Shown here in pieces: positions 1-7,639 of a DNA stretch of 20,683 bases (within the stretch, counting starts at the first letter, position 1; every line of letters starts with the position of its first letter). A program made the position numbers and the translations under genes. This DNA comes from an uncultured Desulfobacteraceae bacterium (GTDB lineage: Bacteria > Desulfobacterota > Desulfobacteria > Desulfobacterales > UBA2174): positions 1 through 20,683 of the forward strand of contig CALJLV010000244.1 of the NCBI GenBank assembly GCA_937982505.1, given 5' to 3'. The notes under the pieces are model-generated. The model saw only the letters and a list, made by a program, of their open reading frames with translations, was not told the origin of the DNA and searched no databases.

Positions 1-890
1 GGGCCAAAGCCGAGGAAGAGGCCCGCCAAAAGGCCGAAGAAGAGGCAAGGGCCAAAGCCGAGGAAGAGGCCCGCCAAAAGGCCGAGGAAGAGGCAAGGGC
101 CAAAGCCGAGGAAGAGGCCCGCCAAAGGGCCGAAACCCAAAAACTCGCCGCCCAGCGGGCCGAAGCCCGCCAGGCCGCCGCGCAAAAGGAGCCCCAGGTG
201 TCTGTGACCTACAACACGGCGGATGCCCCCCCCGCCGCCGATCCGACCCGAAAACGCGAGCAACTGGCCATCATCGGGGCGGCAGGCGCCCTGGCGCTGG
301 TCTTTGCCCTCATCCTTGCCGCCAGCATGGCCAATTCGAGCAAGTATTATCTGAAACCGACTACCCAGGGGCTCGAAATCTGGCAGGGCAGATTCGCCCC
401 CCTCGGCATGCGCCAGATCATCAGCCTGCCCGGGATCGCCGGTCCGGAAAGCATCCAGCCCGCCTATCGTAAAAAGGAGGTCATGGGATACGCGGTGGCC
501 TATCATCTGGCCCAGGCGGATGCCCTTCTGGTCCAACGCGGCCTGCCGGATTTCGAGGCCATCAAGGCCCAGCTGAATACAGCGCTCGGTTACGCCACGG
601 TCCGCGAAGAACGCGAACGCATCCAACATCGCCTGGACGGCATTGACAAAGCCATCCTGATCTACAAGGCACAGGTGGCCGCCGCCCAGCAAACCCTCGA
701 CGGCCTGGACCAGGCCATTCACAACTACCGTGAAGCGGTGCGACTGGCCACGGATCCCATTGAAATCCAGGCCATCGAGGCCCAGATCGCCTCGGCCGAG
801 AAGGCCTATGCCGACATTGAGGCACGGCTGGCCGAAGAGGCGGCCCAGGGGACCTCGCCCCCCCTGCAAGACGAAAAACCGGCCTCCTGA
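1..890 (+). CDS. Unrecognised single-pass membrane protein with repeat-rich helix (5' end missing)
   Basis: The reading frame is open from base 3 leftwards off the window, so this is the C-terminal part of a longer protein; a GTG at 198 is in frame but lies inside the coding stretch and is unlikely to be the start. In order it shows a highly charged Ala/Glu/Lys/Arg helix made of 16-residue repeats (bases 3 to about 133), a Gln/Ala/Arg-rich stretch, a short Pro/Ala linker, one hydrophobic membrane segment (about bases 264-330), and a soluble domain of about 185 residues. That domain contains the string YYLKPTTQGLEIWQGRFAPL and ends in a predicted coiled coil. By the positive-inside rule the charged repeats are probably cytoplasmic and the C-terminal domain periplasmic. 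I do not recognise the family. The layout recalls helical spacer proteins such as TolA only in composition. The stop is TGA at 888-890 and a GC-rich hairpin follows. Confidence 0.75.
   Translation, partial: AKAEEEARQKAEEEARAKAEEEARQKAEEEARAKAEEEARQRAETQKLAAQRAEARQAAAQKEPQVSVTYNTADAPPAADPTRKREQLAIIGAAGALALVFALILAASMANSSKYYLKPTTQGLEIWQGRFAPLGMRQIISLPGIAGPESIQPAYRKKEVMGYAVAYHLAQADALLVQRGLPDFEAIKAQLNTALGYATVREERERIQHRLDGIDKAILIYKAQVAAAQQTLDGLDQAIHNYREAVRLATDPIEIQAIEAQIASAEKAYADIEARLAEEAAQGTSPPLQDEKPAS
3..133 (+). repeat. 48-bp in-frame tandem repeat, about 2.7 copies
   Basis: Copies begin at 3, 51 and 99. Each full copy encodes the 16 residues AKAEEEARQKAEEEAR, itself two near-identical 8-residue halves. 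Copies 1 and 2 differ by a single base, a silent change; copy 3 decays after about 35 bases. The array runs off the left edge, so its true copy number is unknown. Near-identity at DNA level suggests recent expansion by slippage or unequal recombination. Confidence 0.9.
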
Positions 891-918
891 TCTGCCGCGG
901 CCGTGACTTCTTGACCCT

Positions 919-951
919 GCGGGGCGCACCGGGAATCCCGGAGCGCCCCGC
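919..951. terminator. GC-rich hairpin between convergent genes
   Basis: GCGGGGCGC (919-927) pairs with GCGCCCCGC (943-951). Inside it, after an A-A mismatch, CCGGG (929-933) pairs with CCCGG (937-941) around an AAT loop. It lies between the stop of the left-edge gene (890) and the stop of glpK (958). There is no clear T-run on either strand, so it may be a bidirectional transcript-end structure rather than a classical intrinsic terminator. Confidence 0.6.
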
Positions 952-957
952 ATCTTC

Positions 958-2472
958 TCAGGCCTCGATCCAGTCGAAGGTGCGCTTTACCGCTTTTTGC
1001 CACGCCGATAGATGGTCCCGGCGCTGCCGGTGGCTCATCGACGGCGTCCACACCTTGTCCTGGACCCAGTTGCGGCCCACCTCTTCCAGATCGCGCCAGA
1101 ATCCCACCGCCAGTCCGGCCGCGTAGGCCGCCCCCAGGGCGGTGGTCTCGGTGACCCGGGGCCGTATCACGGGCACCCCCAGAATGTCGGCCTGAAACTG
1201 CATCAGAAGCTCGTTGGCCACCATTCCGCCATCCACTTTGAGACGGGTCAGGGCCACGCCCGAGTCGCGATCCATGGCGGCGACGATGTCCGCCGTCTGA
1301 TAGGCCACCGCCTCAAGCACCGCCCGGGCCAGATGCCCGCGGTTGACATAGCGGGTCAGGCCCACCATCACGCCTCGGGCGTCGGCCCTCCAGTAGGGAG
1401 CAAAAAGGCCGGAAAAGGCCGGCACGATATAGGCCCCGCCGTTGTCCGCGACGCTGCGGGCCAGTTCCTCGATCTGCGGCGCACTGTCGATCAGCCCCAG
1501 GTTGTCCCGCACCCACTGCACCAGGGCCCCGGCGATGGCGATGGAGCCTTCCAGGCAGTAGACGGGTCTGTGATTTCCCACCTGATAGGCCACTGAAGTG
1601 ATCAGTCCCTGGCCCGAGGCCATGGGGTTCTCTCCGGTATTGAGGAGCAGAAAACAGCCGGTGCCGTAAGTGTTCTTGGCCTCTCCGGGGGCAAAACAGG
1701 CCTGGCCCATCAAGGCGGCCTGCTGGTCTCCAAGGGCTCCGCAAACCGCTACCCGGGCACCCAAAGGGCCGCCCGGCGAAGTATAGCCCCAGATCTCGGG
1801 ATCCGAGGAGGGAACGATGCGCGGCAGCATGCGCCGATCGATGTCCAGGACCGAGAGGATCTCCGGATCCCAGTCGAGGCGTTCGAGGTCCATCATCAGG
1901 GTACGGCTGGCGTTGGTCACGTCGCTGATGTGGGCGCCGCCGTCCGGACCGCCGGTAAGCCACCAGACCAGCCAGCTTTCCACGGTGCCGAAATAGGCGT
2001 CGCCGGCGGCGGCCGCGGTTCGCGCCGCTGGCACCGCATCGAGGATCCAGCGGATCTTGGGCCCCGAAAAATAGGTGGCCACCGGCAGTCCCGTACGCCG
2101 GCGAAACCGGTCCTGGCCGCCTTCGGCCGCCAGGCGGCGGCAGATCTCGTCGGTGCGCGTGCACTGCCAGACCACTGCGTTGTAATAGGGGCGGCCGGTC
2201 TTGCGGTCCCAGACGATGGCGGTTTCGCGCTGGTTGGTGATGCCCAGCGCGGCCAGCCGGCCCCCGTCGATCCCGGTTTTTTTGATGGCGTTGCGCATCA
2301 CGGCGAAGGCGTTGTCACGGATTTCGACAGGATCATGTTCCACCCATCCGGGCCGCGGAAAAATCTGAGCGTGCTCGCGCTGGTCGAAACCGACCATTCG
2401 CCCCTCCCGGTCGAAGATGATGAATCGATTGCTCGTGGTGCCCAGGTCCAAAGCACCGATGTAATCGCCCAT
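958..2472 (-). CDS. glpK: Glycerol kinase
   Basis: Phosphorylates glycerol with ATP to sn-glycerol 3-phosphate in the cytoplasm (FGGY kinase family). The product is 504 residues, the usual length. The N-terminal phosphate-binding loop reads ALDLGTTSNRF (residues 7-17). Residues expected to bind glycerol are present: R82-E83 in TNQRET, W102 in VVWQC, Y134 in VATYFSGPK, and the catalytic-base aspartate D249 in GALGDQQ. The C-terminal part carries FSGLFAPYW, the DGGM motif and ETTALGAAYAAG. The ATG at 2472 follows an AAGGAGG ribosome site, so frame extension upstream of it is not coding. It is the last gene of the peptide-transporter cluster, 52 bases after the OppF-like ATPase, so it is probably co-transcribed. 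No glycerol facilitator or glycerol-3-phosphate dehydrogenase gene is present. Position 10 is Leu where the common motif DQGTTS has Gln. Confidence 0.96.
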   Translation of the reverse strand: MGDYIGALDLGTTSNRFIIFDREGRMVGFDQREHAQIFPRPGWVEHDPVEIRDNAFAVMRNAIKKTGIDGGRLAALGITNQRETAIVWDRKTGRPYYNAVVWQCTRTDEICRRLAAEGGQDRFRRRTGLPVATYFSGPKIRWILDAVPAARTAAAAGDAYFGTVESWLVWWLTGGPDGGAHISDVTNASRTLMMDLERLDWDPEILSVLDIDRRMLPRIVPSSDPEIWGYTSPGGPLGARVAVCGALGDQQAALMGQACFAPGEAKNTYGTGCFLLLNTGENPMASGQGLITSVAYQVGNHRPVYCLEGSIAIAGALVQWVRDNLGLIDSAPQIEELARSVADNGGAYIVPAFSGLFAPYWRADARGVMVGLTRYVNRGHLARAVLEAVAYQTADIVAAMDRDSGVALTRLKVDGGMVANELLMQFQADILGVPVIRPRVTETTALGAAYAAGLAVGFWRDLEEVGRNWVQDKVWTPSMSHRQRRDHLSAWQKAVKRTFDWIEA

Positions 2473-2524
2473 GCCATGGCCTCCTTGTTGCGCGTCTCTT
2501 GCTTGAGGGATTGACACGGCGCCC

Positions 2525-3526
2525 TTACCCGTCTGGGGGCAGACGCATCTGGCCGGCCCGGTGGCAGGCCACGCGATGGTCCGGCTCGGCTCCGTCCATC
2601 GCTTGCAGCACGGGTTCCTCCCGCCGGCAGCGGTCCACCGCCAGGGGACATCGCGGATGGAAGCGGCAGCCGGCGGGCGGATCGATGGGCGAGGGCACAT
2701 CTCCGCCCAGCAGGGGCCTCCCCTTCCGGCGGGCGGGGTCGGGCACCGGAATGGCCGAAATCAGGGCCACGGTGTACGGGTGAAGCGGCGCCTGGTAGAG
2801 CCGATCCGCATCGGCCGTTTCCACGATTTTTCCCAGGTACATCACGGCGATGCGATCCGAGACATGTTTGACCACCGCCAAGTCGTGGGTGATGAAGAGA
2901 TAGGCCAGCCCCATCTCGCGCTGCAGGTCGAGGAGCAGGTTGAGGATCTGGCTCTGGATCGAGACGTCCAGGGCCGAAACCGGCTCGTCGCAAACGATGA
3001 GCCGCGGGTTCAGGGCCACGGCCCGCGCAATGCCGATACGCTGGCGCTGACCTCCGGAAAATTCGTGGGGAAACCGGTTCTGGGCTCCGGGGTCCAGTCC
3101 CACCCGTTCCAGAAGCCTCTCCACGGCCGCGGCCTGCTGCCCGGGACCGCCGATCCGGTGAATCCGAAACGGCTCTCGCAGTATTTCTCCCACGGTGTGG
3201 CGGGCATTGAGGGATTCGAAGGGATCCTGGAAAATCATCTGCAAATCGCGGCGGATCTGCTTGAGACGACCGCCCCTGACCACGGCCAGATCCTGACCAT
3301 CGACGCGTACCCGACCGGCCGTGGGCCGGTAGAGGCGCACGACACAACGGCCCACTGTGGTCTTGCCGCATCCCGACTCGCCCACCAAACCCAGGGTCTG
3401 GCCGGCCTCCACGGTGAGATTCACCCCGTCCACGGCCCTCACCGTGGCCACCGGGCGGAACAGGACCCCGCCCCGCAGGGGGAAATGCATTTTGAGATCG
3501 GAGACCTGAAGCAGGGCGGATGTCAT
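2525..3526 (-). CDS. Peptide ABC transporter ATP-binding protein, OppF/DppF type
   Basis: ATPase subunit that powers peptide import together with the preceding OppD-type protein at the inner face of the inner membrane. The 333-residue product has Walker A GESGCGKT (about 49-56), signature FSGGQRQRIGIARA, Walker B LIVCDEP, the D-loop SALD and switch histidine ITHD. The C-terminal extension typical of Opp/Dpp ATPases includes HPYT and a Cys-rich tail (CRFHPRCP, then further Cys); in some Opp/Dpp relatives such cysteines bind an iron-sulfur cluster. I chose the ATG at 3526, which lies 16 bases after the previous stop; an in-frame start at 3577 would overlap the upstream gene. In E. coli YejF the two ATPase halves are one polypeptide; here they are two genes. 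Confidence 0.93.
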   Translation of the reverse strand: MTSALLQVSDLKMHFPLRGGVLFRPVATVRAVDGVNLTVEAGQTLGLVGESGCGKTTVGRCVVRLYRPTAGRVRVDGQDLAVVRGGRLKQIRRDLQMIFQDPFESLNARHTVGEILREPFRIHRIGGPGQQAAAVERLLERVGLDPGAQNRFPHEFSGGQRQRIGIARAVALNPRLIVCDEPVSALDVSIQSQILNLLLDLQREMGLAYLFITHDLAVVKHVSDRIAVMYLGKIVETADADRLYQAPLHPYTVALISAIPVPDPARRKGRPLLGGDVPSPIDPPAGCRFHPRCPLAVDRCRREEPVLQAMDGAEPDHRVACHRAGQMRLPPDG

Positions 3527-3542
3527 CTTGTCTCTCACGGGG

Positions 3543-4529
3543 TCAGCGGTGGGGGTACAAAAAACAGGCCACCTCATGCTGCTCGTCGACCACCGCCCCC
3601 AGAGCCGGAGACTCGCGGCGGCAAACGCTCATGGCATGGGGACAGCGATTGGCAAAACGGCATCCCGCAAGCCTCTCTGCCAGCGCCGGCACCGTTCCGG
3701 CCACGGTGGCCAGAGGCTGCTTGCGCGGGCTGTCCAGACGGGGGATGGCCCGCAGCAATCCCTGCGTGTAAGGATGCCGGGGCGCGGCAAAAAGCCGGCC
3801 CACGGGAGCGCTTTCCACCACCCGACCGGCATACATCACCGCCACCTGGTCGCAGATCTGGGCAATAACGCCCAGGTCGTGGGTGATAAAGAGCAGGGCC
3901 ATCCCGGTCTCCCGTTGCAGCTCTTGCATCAGGGACAGAATCTGGGCCTGGATGGTCACGTCCAGGGCCGTGGTGGGCTCGTCGGCGATGAGGATGTCCG
4001 GCCTGGCGGCCAGGGCCATGGCGATCATCACCCGCTGGCGCATCCCGCCGGAGATCTGGTGGGGATACTCTCCGACCCGCCGCCGCGGATCCGGAATGCG
4101 CACCCGATCGAGAATCTCGATCACCGCCCGGGCCACCTGGTTCGGGTTCAGTTCGGGCCGGTGCAGGTGGAAGACCTCGGCCACCTGGGCCCCGATGGGG
4201 TGCACCGGATTGAGGGCCGTCATGGGCTCCTGAAAGATCATGGCGATACGGTTGCCCCGAATCCGATGCATGCCCTGCGCCGGAAGACGCACCAGATCCT
4301 CGCCGTCAAGCCACACGGCGCCTTCCTCGATGCGGCCGGCCGGCCGGGGCAAAAGGCGGGTCACGGCCAGGGCCGTGACACTCTTGCCGCACCCCGATTC
4401 GCCCACCAGACCCAAGGTCCGGCCCCGGGACAGTTGCAGCCAGACATCCTCCACGGCGCGCCAGCGGCCCTGATCGGTGGCGAAACTCACCGCCAGTCCC
4501 TCGACCTTGAGAATGGGTGTCTCTTCCAT
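3543..4529 (-). CDS. Peptide ABC transporter ATP-binding protein, OppD/DppD type
   Basis: Partner ATPase of the importer, 328 residues. Visible motifs are Walker A GESGCGKS (residues 43-50), signature ISGGMRQRVMIAMA, Walker B ILIADEP, D-loop TALD and switch histidine ITHD, then the oligopeptide-type C-terminal region (HPYTQGLL, and cysteines in CRFANRCP and later). The start at 4529 follows the yejA stop by 8 bases with a GAGG element just upstream; the frame remains open further upstream, but only as antiphase sequence inside yejA. Its short gaps to yejA (8 bases) and to the OppF-type gene (16 bases) indicate one transcript. Confidence 0.93.
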   Translation of the reverse strand: MEETPILKVEGLAVSFATDQGRWRAVEDVWLQLSRGRTLGLVGESGCGKSVTALAVTRLLPRPAGRIEEGAVWLDGEDLVRLPAQGMHRIRGNRIAMIFQEPMTALNPVHPIGAQVAEVFHLHRPELNPNQVARAVIEILDRVRIPDPRRRVGEYPHQISGGMRQRVMIAMALAARPDILIADEPTTALDVTIQAQILSLMQELQRETGMALLFITHDLGVIAQICDQVAVMYAGRVVESAPVGRLFAAPRHPYTQGLLRAIPRLDSPRKQPLATVAGTVPALAERLAGCRFANRCPHAMSVCRRESPALGAVVDEQHEVACFLYPHR

Positions 4530-4537
4530 GGGGAGCC

Positions 4538-6412
4538 TCACCGGATCGACGCCATTTTGTAGGTATCGTCGATCCGGGTTGCCGGCGCAAAGACCCGGCC
4601 GGCCTTCATGGCCTCCCGGGTCTCGTGGTGGCGCTGGGCGTCGAACCAGAAAAGACCGCCTGTGGCGCTGTTGAACGGATCGAAGAGGTTGTTGCTGTGA
4701 CGGGTCCCGGCCGGATCGGGCAACCGCCACCAGCGCCAGTAGGCCTGGCGCACATAGGGGACCATGAAGGTGGGAACGAAGGCGCCGATCTCGTGAATCC
4801 GCTCCTGGATCCGGCGACTGAGCCGGGCCCGCGTCTCGCCGTCCAGGGAGCTGCGATAGGCCTCGATGAGCCGGTCCATCTCGGGATCGTCCGTGTTGGT
4901 GATGTTGTTGGTCTGGGGCTTGTGGGCGTTGTCCGAGTGAAAATGCTCCCAGTACTGGGGCCGCAGCGAGGTGCTCCACCCCATCCAGGCCACATCGTGC
5001 TTCTTTTCCAGCACCTTCTTGAACGAGGCGGCCGGATCCAGGCGCCGCAGGGTCAGTTCGATGCCGGCCTTCTTGGCCTCCTCCTTGAGGACCACCAGCC
5101 GGGGGGTATGTTCCTCCAGGGTATAGGTGACCTCCACGGCGAAGCGCCGCCCATCAATGCTCCAGATCCCGTCCCGGCCCCGCCGCCAGCCGGCTTCGGT
5201 CATCAGCGCGGTCACCTTGTCCAGATCGAAGCGCCGTGCCCGGATCTGGGGATGACTGTAAGCCCCGTAGCCCATGAATCCGTGCTCCAGGCGGAAGTAA
5301 TCGCCGCGCAGCACCTTTTCGATCACCGTTTCGATGTTCATCGCATGGGCGAAGGCATAGCGCAGGCGCGGGTCGCGGAAAAGGTCGCGGTCCAGGTTGA
5401 GCCACAGCCCCTGGGCCGACTGCTGGGTGTCGTTGAAGAACCAGATGCGCTCTATGTATCCGCGCCTTACCGCCTCCGTTCGGGACTTGACGTGCCAGTA
5501 ATCGGGCAGGTTGAGCCCGAAGGTATCCAGGCGCCCCTTCTTGAAGTGTTCCCACATGAGATTGAAGTCGCGCACCACGGTGTAGACGACCTTGTCCACG
5601 TTGAAGCGATGCTTGAAGTAGCGCAGGTTATCACCCCACCAGTGCTCTTGGCGCTTGAAGCGGATGCGCCGGCCCTTTTCGAAGTCGCTGATCTGGTAGG
5701 GGCCGGTATTGGGCACGATGCGCCAGTTGTAGGCGCGCACGAAGTCGGCATCCAAGGTCCCGTAGTAATGGCGCGGGGTCGGCCCCAGTCCGATGCGCAG
5801 GTGCAGATCGGGAACCGGCCGGGCCGCCACGACGGCCAGGGTGTGGTCGTCGTAGACCACCACCTTCTCGATCTCCCGGCTGTAGTAGTCGTTGTACCAG
5901 GGCGCCACGATGTGCTTCGATCGCATGAAGTCCAGGGTAAAGGCGAAATCGTCGGCCGTTACCCGATGGCCGTCCGACCAGCGGGCCTCCAGGTTGAGCT
6001 TGAAGTACATGGTGCGCCCATCGGGATCGAAGGCCCAGTGGGTGGCCAGTTCGGGAATGATCCGTTCCGTGTTGGGGTGGATTCCGATGAGGCTCAGCTG
6101 GTTGTCGAGAATGGCGCTGCGAAAGCTCGAATTGGAGTCCGGCCCCACGGTGCGAAAGGTGAGCGGAAAACTGAGCAGGGCTTCGTGCAGGGTCCCGCCG
6201 CGCACCGCTGTGGGCGAAGCGTAAATCGGATCGGTGTCGTTGGTCTGCCAGAGGATCCCCCCGGGAAGATTGGCCCGCGGGGGCGGTGCGGGAGCGGCCC
6301 CCGGCCTGGGCGCAGAGACCGGCGCCGGGTCCTCACCACAGCCCCAAAGGCCAAACAGGGCTGCCATGCACATGGCCACATGCAGCCAGCGGACGACGGT
6401 GCGATGGTTCAT
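4538..6412 (-). CDS. yejA: YejA-type oligopeptide-binding lipoprotein
   Basis: Extracytoplasmic solute-binding protein of the SBP_bac_5 family, delivering peptides to the YejB/YejE permeases. From the ATG at 6412 it is 624 residues with a signal peptide (residues 1-24) and a probable lipobox LWGC ending at C25; the Trp at -2 is unusual, so lipidation is likely but not certain. Family features include RGGTLHEALLS near the N terminus, PELATHWAFDPDGRTMYFKL, ARWSDGHRVTADDFAFTLD, NTGPYQISDFEKGRRIRF and WWGDN. The size and the KHRFNVDKVVY/RDFNLMWEHFKKG region resemble the YejA branch rather than DppA or OppA. The ribosome site is weak (GGGAA). It sits after the two permease genes, unlike the E. coli order A-B-E-F. 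The 126 bases between it and yejE show no obvious signal. Confidence 0.87.
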   Translation of the reverse strand: MNHRTVVRWLHVAMCMAALFGLWGCGEDPAPVSAPRPGAAPAPPPRANLPGGILWQTNDTDPIYASPTAVRGGTLHEALLSFPLTFRTVGPDSNSSFRSAILDNQLSLIGIHPNTERIIPELATHWAFDPDGRTMYFKLNLEARWSDGHRVTADDFAFTLDFMRSKHIVAPWYNDYYSREIEKVVVYDDHTLAVVAARPVPDLHLRIGLGPTPRHYYGTLDADFVRAYNWRIVPNTGPYQISDFEKGRRIRFKRQEHWWGDNLRYFKHRFNVDKVVYTVVRDFNLMWEHFKKGRLDTFGLNLPDYWHVKSRTEAVRRGYIERIWFFNDTQQSAQGLWLNLDRDLFRDPRLRYAFAHAMNIETVIEKVLRGDYFRLEHGFMGYGAYSHPQIRARRFDLDKVTALMTEAGWRRGRDGIWSIDGRRFAVEVTYTLEEHTPRLVVLKEEAKKAGIELTLRRLDPAASFKKVLEKKHDVAWMGWSTSLRPQYWEHFHSDNAHKPQTNNITNTDDPEMDRLIEAYRSSLDGETRARLSRRIQERIHEIGAFVPTFMVPYVRQAYWRWWRLPDPAGTRHSNNLFDPFNSATGGLFWFDAQRHHETREAMKAGRVFAPATRIDDTYKMASIR

Positions 6413-6538
6413 GAAATTCCCATTTGGCCGGGCAACCGGGCGGTGCGCGTCAGCGGCCAGGTCGGACGAATTCGAGGTGGCCGACCTGCCCGGAAATCGG
6501 AAAAAGACCTCGGGCTCTCTGCCCTGCAATCACGCGCC

Positions 6539-7588
6539 CTATTCATAGACCGTGTAGCGCTTGGGATCGAAGGCCTCCCGCACCGCCTCGCCGATAAAGG
6601 TCACGGTCACCAGGGTGACCACCATGGCCCCTACCACGGCGGCCACGATCCACCAGGCGCTCATGTAGGCCCAGCCCTGCTGGAGCAGTTCGCCCCAGCT
6701 CGGGGTCGGTGGAGGCAGGCCAAACCCCAGATAGTCCAGCGAGGTGAGGGCCACAATCCCCGAAGCCACCGAAAAAGGGGCGTAGGTCACGATCACCGCC
6801 ACGGTATTGGGCAGGATGTGGCGCAGGATGATGCGTCCGTGGGAAGCCCCCAGGACCTGCGCCGCCAGCACGTAGTCGCGCGTGCGCTCCTTGTAAGTGA
6901 CCGTGCGCATGGTCCAGGTGATCCCGATCCACCCGAAAAACGCCATGATGGCGATCAGCAAGGCGAAGCTGGGCACCACGATGGACGAAACGATGATCAC
7001 CACGTAGAGAAACGGCATGTTGGCCCAGATCTCGATGACCCGCTGGAAAAAGAGGTCGAAGCGCCCGCCGAAATAGCCCATGGCGCACCCGATGCTCACC
7101 CCGATGGCATAGTTGGCCGCCAGCAGCCCCAGGGAAAAGAAAATGGCGATGCGAAAGCCGTAGACCAGCCGCGCCAGCACGTCACGCCCCACGGTGTCCG
7201 TTCCCAGGTAATGCCTTTCGGACCAGCTCGGGGCGAAGGGGGGGAAGGCGTCCGTGCGCAGATCGGTACTGTAGGGCCCGTAGGGCACCGGGGGCATCAG
7301 AACCCAGCCCGCGCCGCGGCCCGCGGCCAGATGCCGCCGGAGATGGCGGTAATCGGTTTCATAATCGTAGTCCAGACCGAAGGTGCGCCCCGGCAGGGGA
7401 TCGCCGTAGGTGGGCCAGTAAAACCGGCCCTCGTAGTGGACCAGGATGGCCCGGTCGTTGACCAGCAGCTCGGCGGCCAGGGAGAAAAGGATCAGGAGAC
7501 AAAAGATCCAAAAGGACCAGTAGCCGCGGCGAATCGACCGGAAGCGCCGGATTTTCTGGACGGTCAGCGGGTTGAGACGAAAACGCAT
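6539..7588 (-). CDS. yejE: YejE-type peptide ABC transporter permease
   Basis: Inner-membrane permease of the DppC/OppC class, 349 residues from the ATG at 7588. The N terminus RFRSIRRGYWSFWIF followed by a membrane helix and a long periplasmic insert (AELLVNDRAILVHYEGRFYW onward, to about residue 140) is characteristic of YejE. The HYLGTDTVGRDVLARL motif then leads into the five-helix permease core. The cytoplasmic coupling (EAA) loop is seen as YVLAAQVLGASHGRIILRHI, and the end GEAVREAFDPKRY also matches YejE. An in-frame ATG ten codons upstream (7618) lies within the short repeat after yejB and is less likely. No strong ribosome site is visible. Gap to yejB is 46 bases. Confidence 0.92.
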   Translation of the reverse strand: MRFRLNPLTVQKIRRFRSIRRGYWSFWIFCLLILFSLAAELLVNDRAILVHYEGRFYWPTYGDPLPGRTFGLDYDYETDYRHLRRHLAAGRGAGWVLMPPVPYGPYSTDLRTDAFPPFAPSWSERHYLGTDTVGRDVLARLVYGFRIAIFFSLGLLAANYAIGVSIGCAMGYFGGRFDLFFQRVIEIWANMPFLYVVIIVSSIVVPSFALLIAIMAFFGWIGITWTMRTVTYKERTRDYVLAAQVLGASHGRIILRHILPNTVAVIVTYAPFSVASGIVALTSLDYLGFGLPPPTPSWGELLQQGWAYMSAWWIVAAVVGAMVVTLVTVTFIGEAVREAFDPKRYTVYE

Positions 7589-7611
7589 GGGCACCGGCTT
7601 CAAGCTTCCTG

Positions 7612-7639
7612 TTTCCAATTTCCAGTTTCCAGTTTCACT
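7612..7639. repeat. Short 7-bp tandem repeat at the yejB-yejE junction
   Basis: On the + strand the units are tttccaa, tttccag, tttccag and tttcact, starting at 7612, 7619, 7626 and 7633. The last unit contains the yejB stop codon (7635-7637), so yejB ends inside the array. On the coding strand it reads as GGAAA-type heptamers just upstream of the yejE start region. Confidence 0.7.

Noticed and set aside
2479..2515. Possible short-repeat remnant in the gap before glpK, resembling the heptamer string after yejB
   Set aside because: The resemblance is only in general base pattern; no unit repeats exactly.
2561..4562. Long + strand open frames opposite the two ATPase genes
   Set aside because: Both are antisense to genes with full Walker and signature motifs, and the translations have no recognisable domain.
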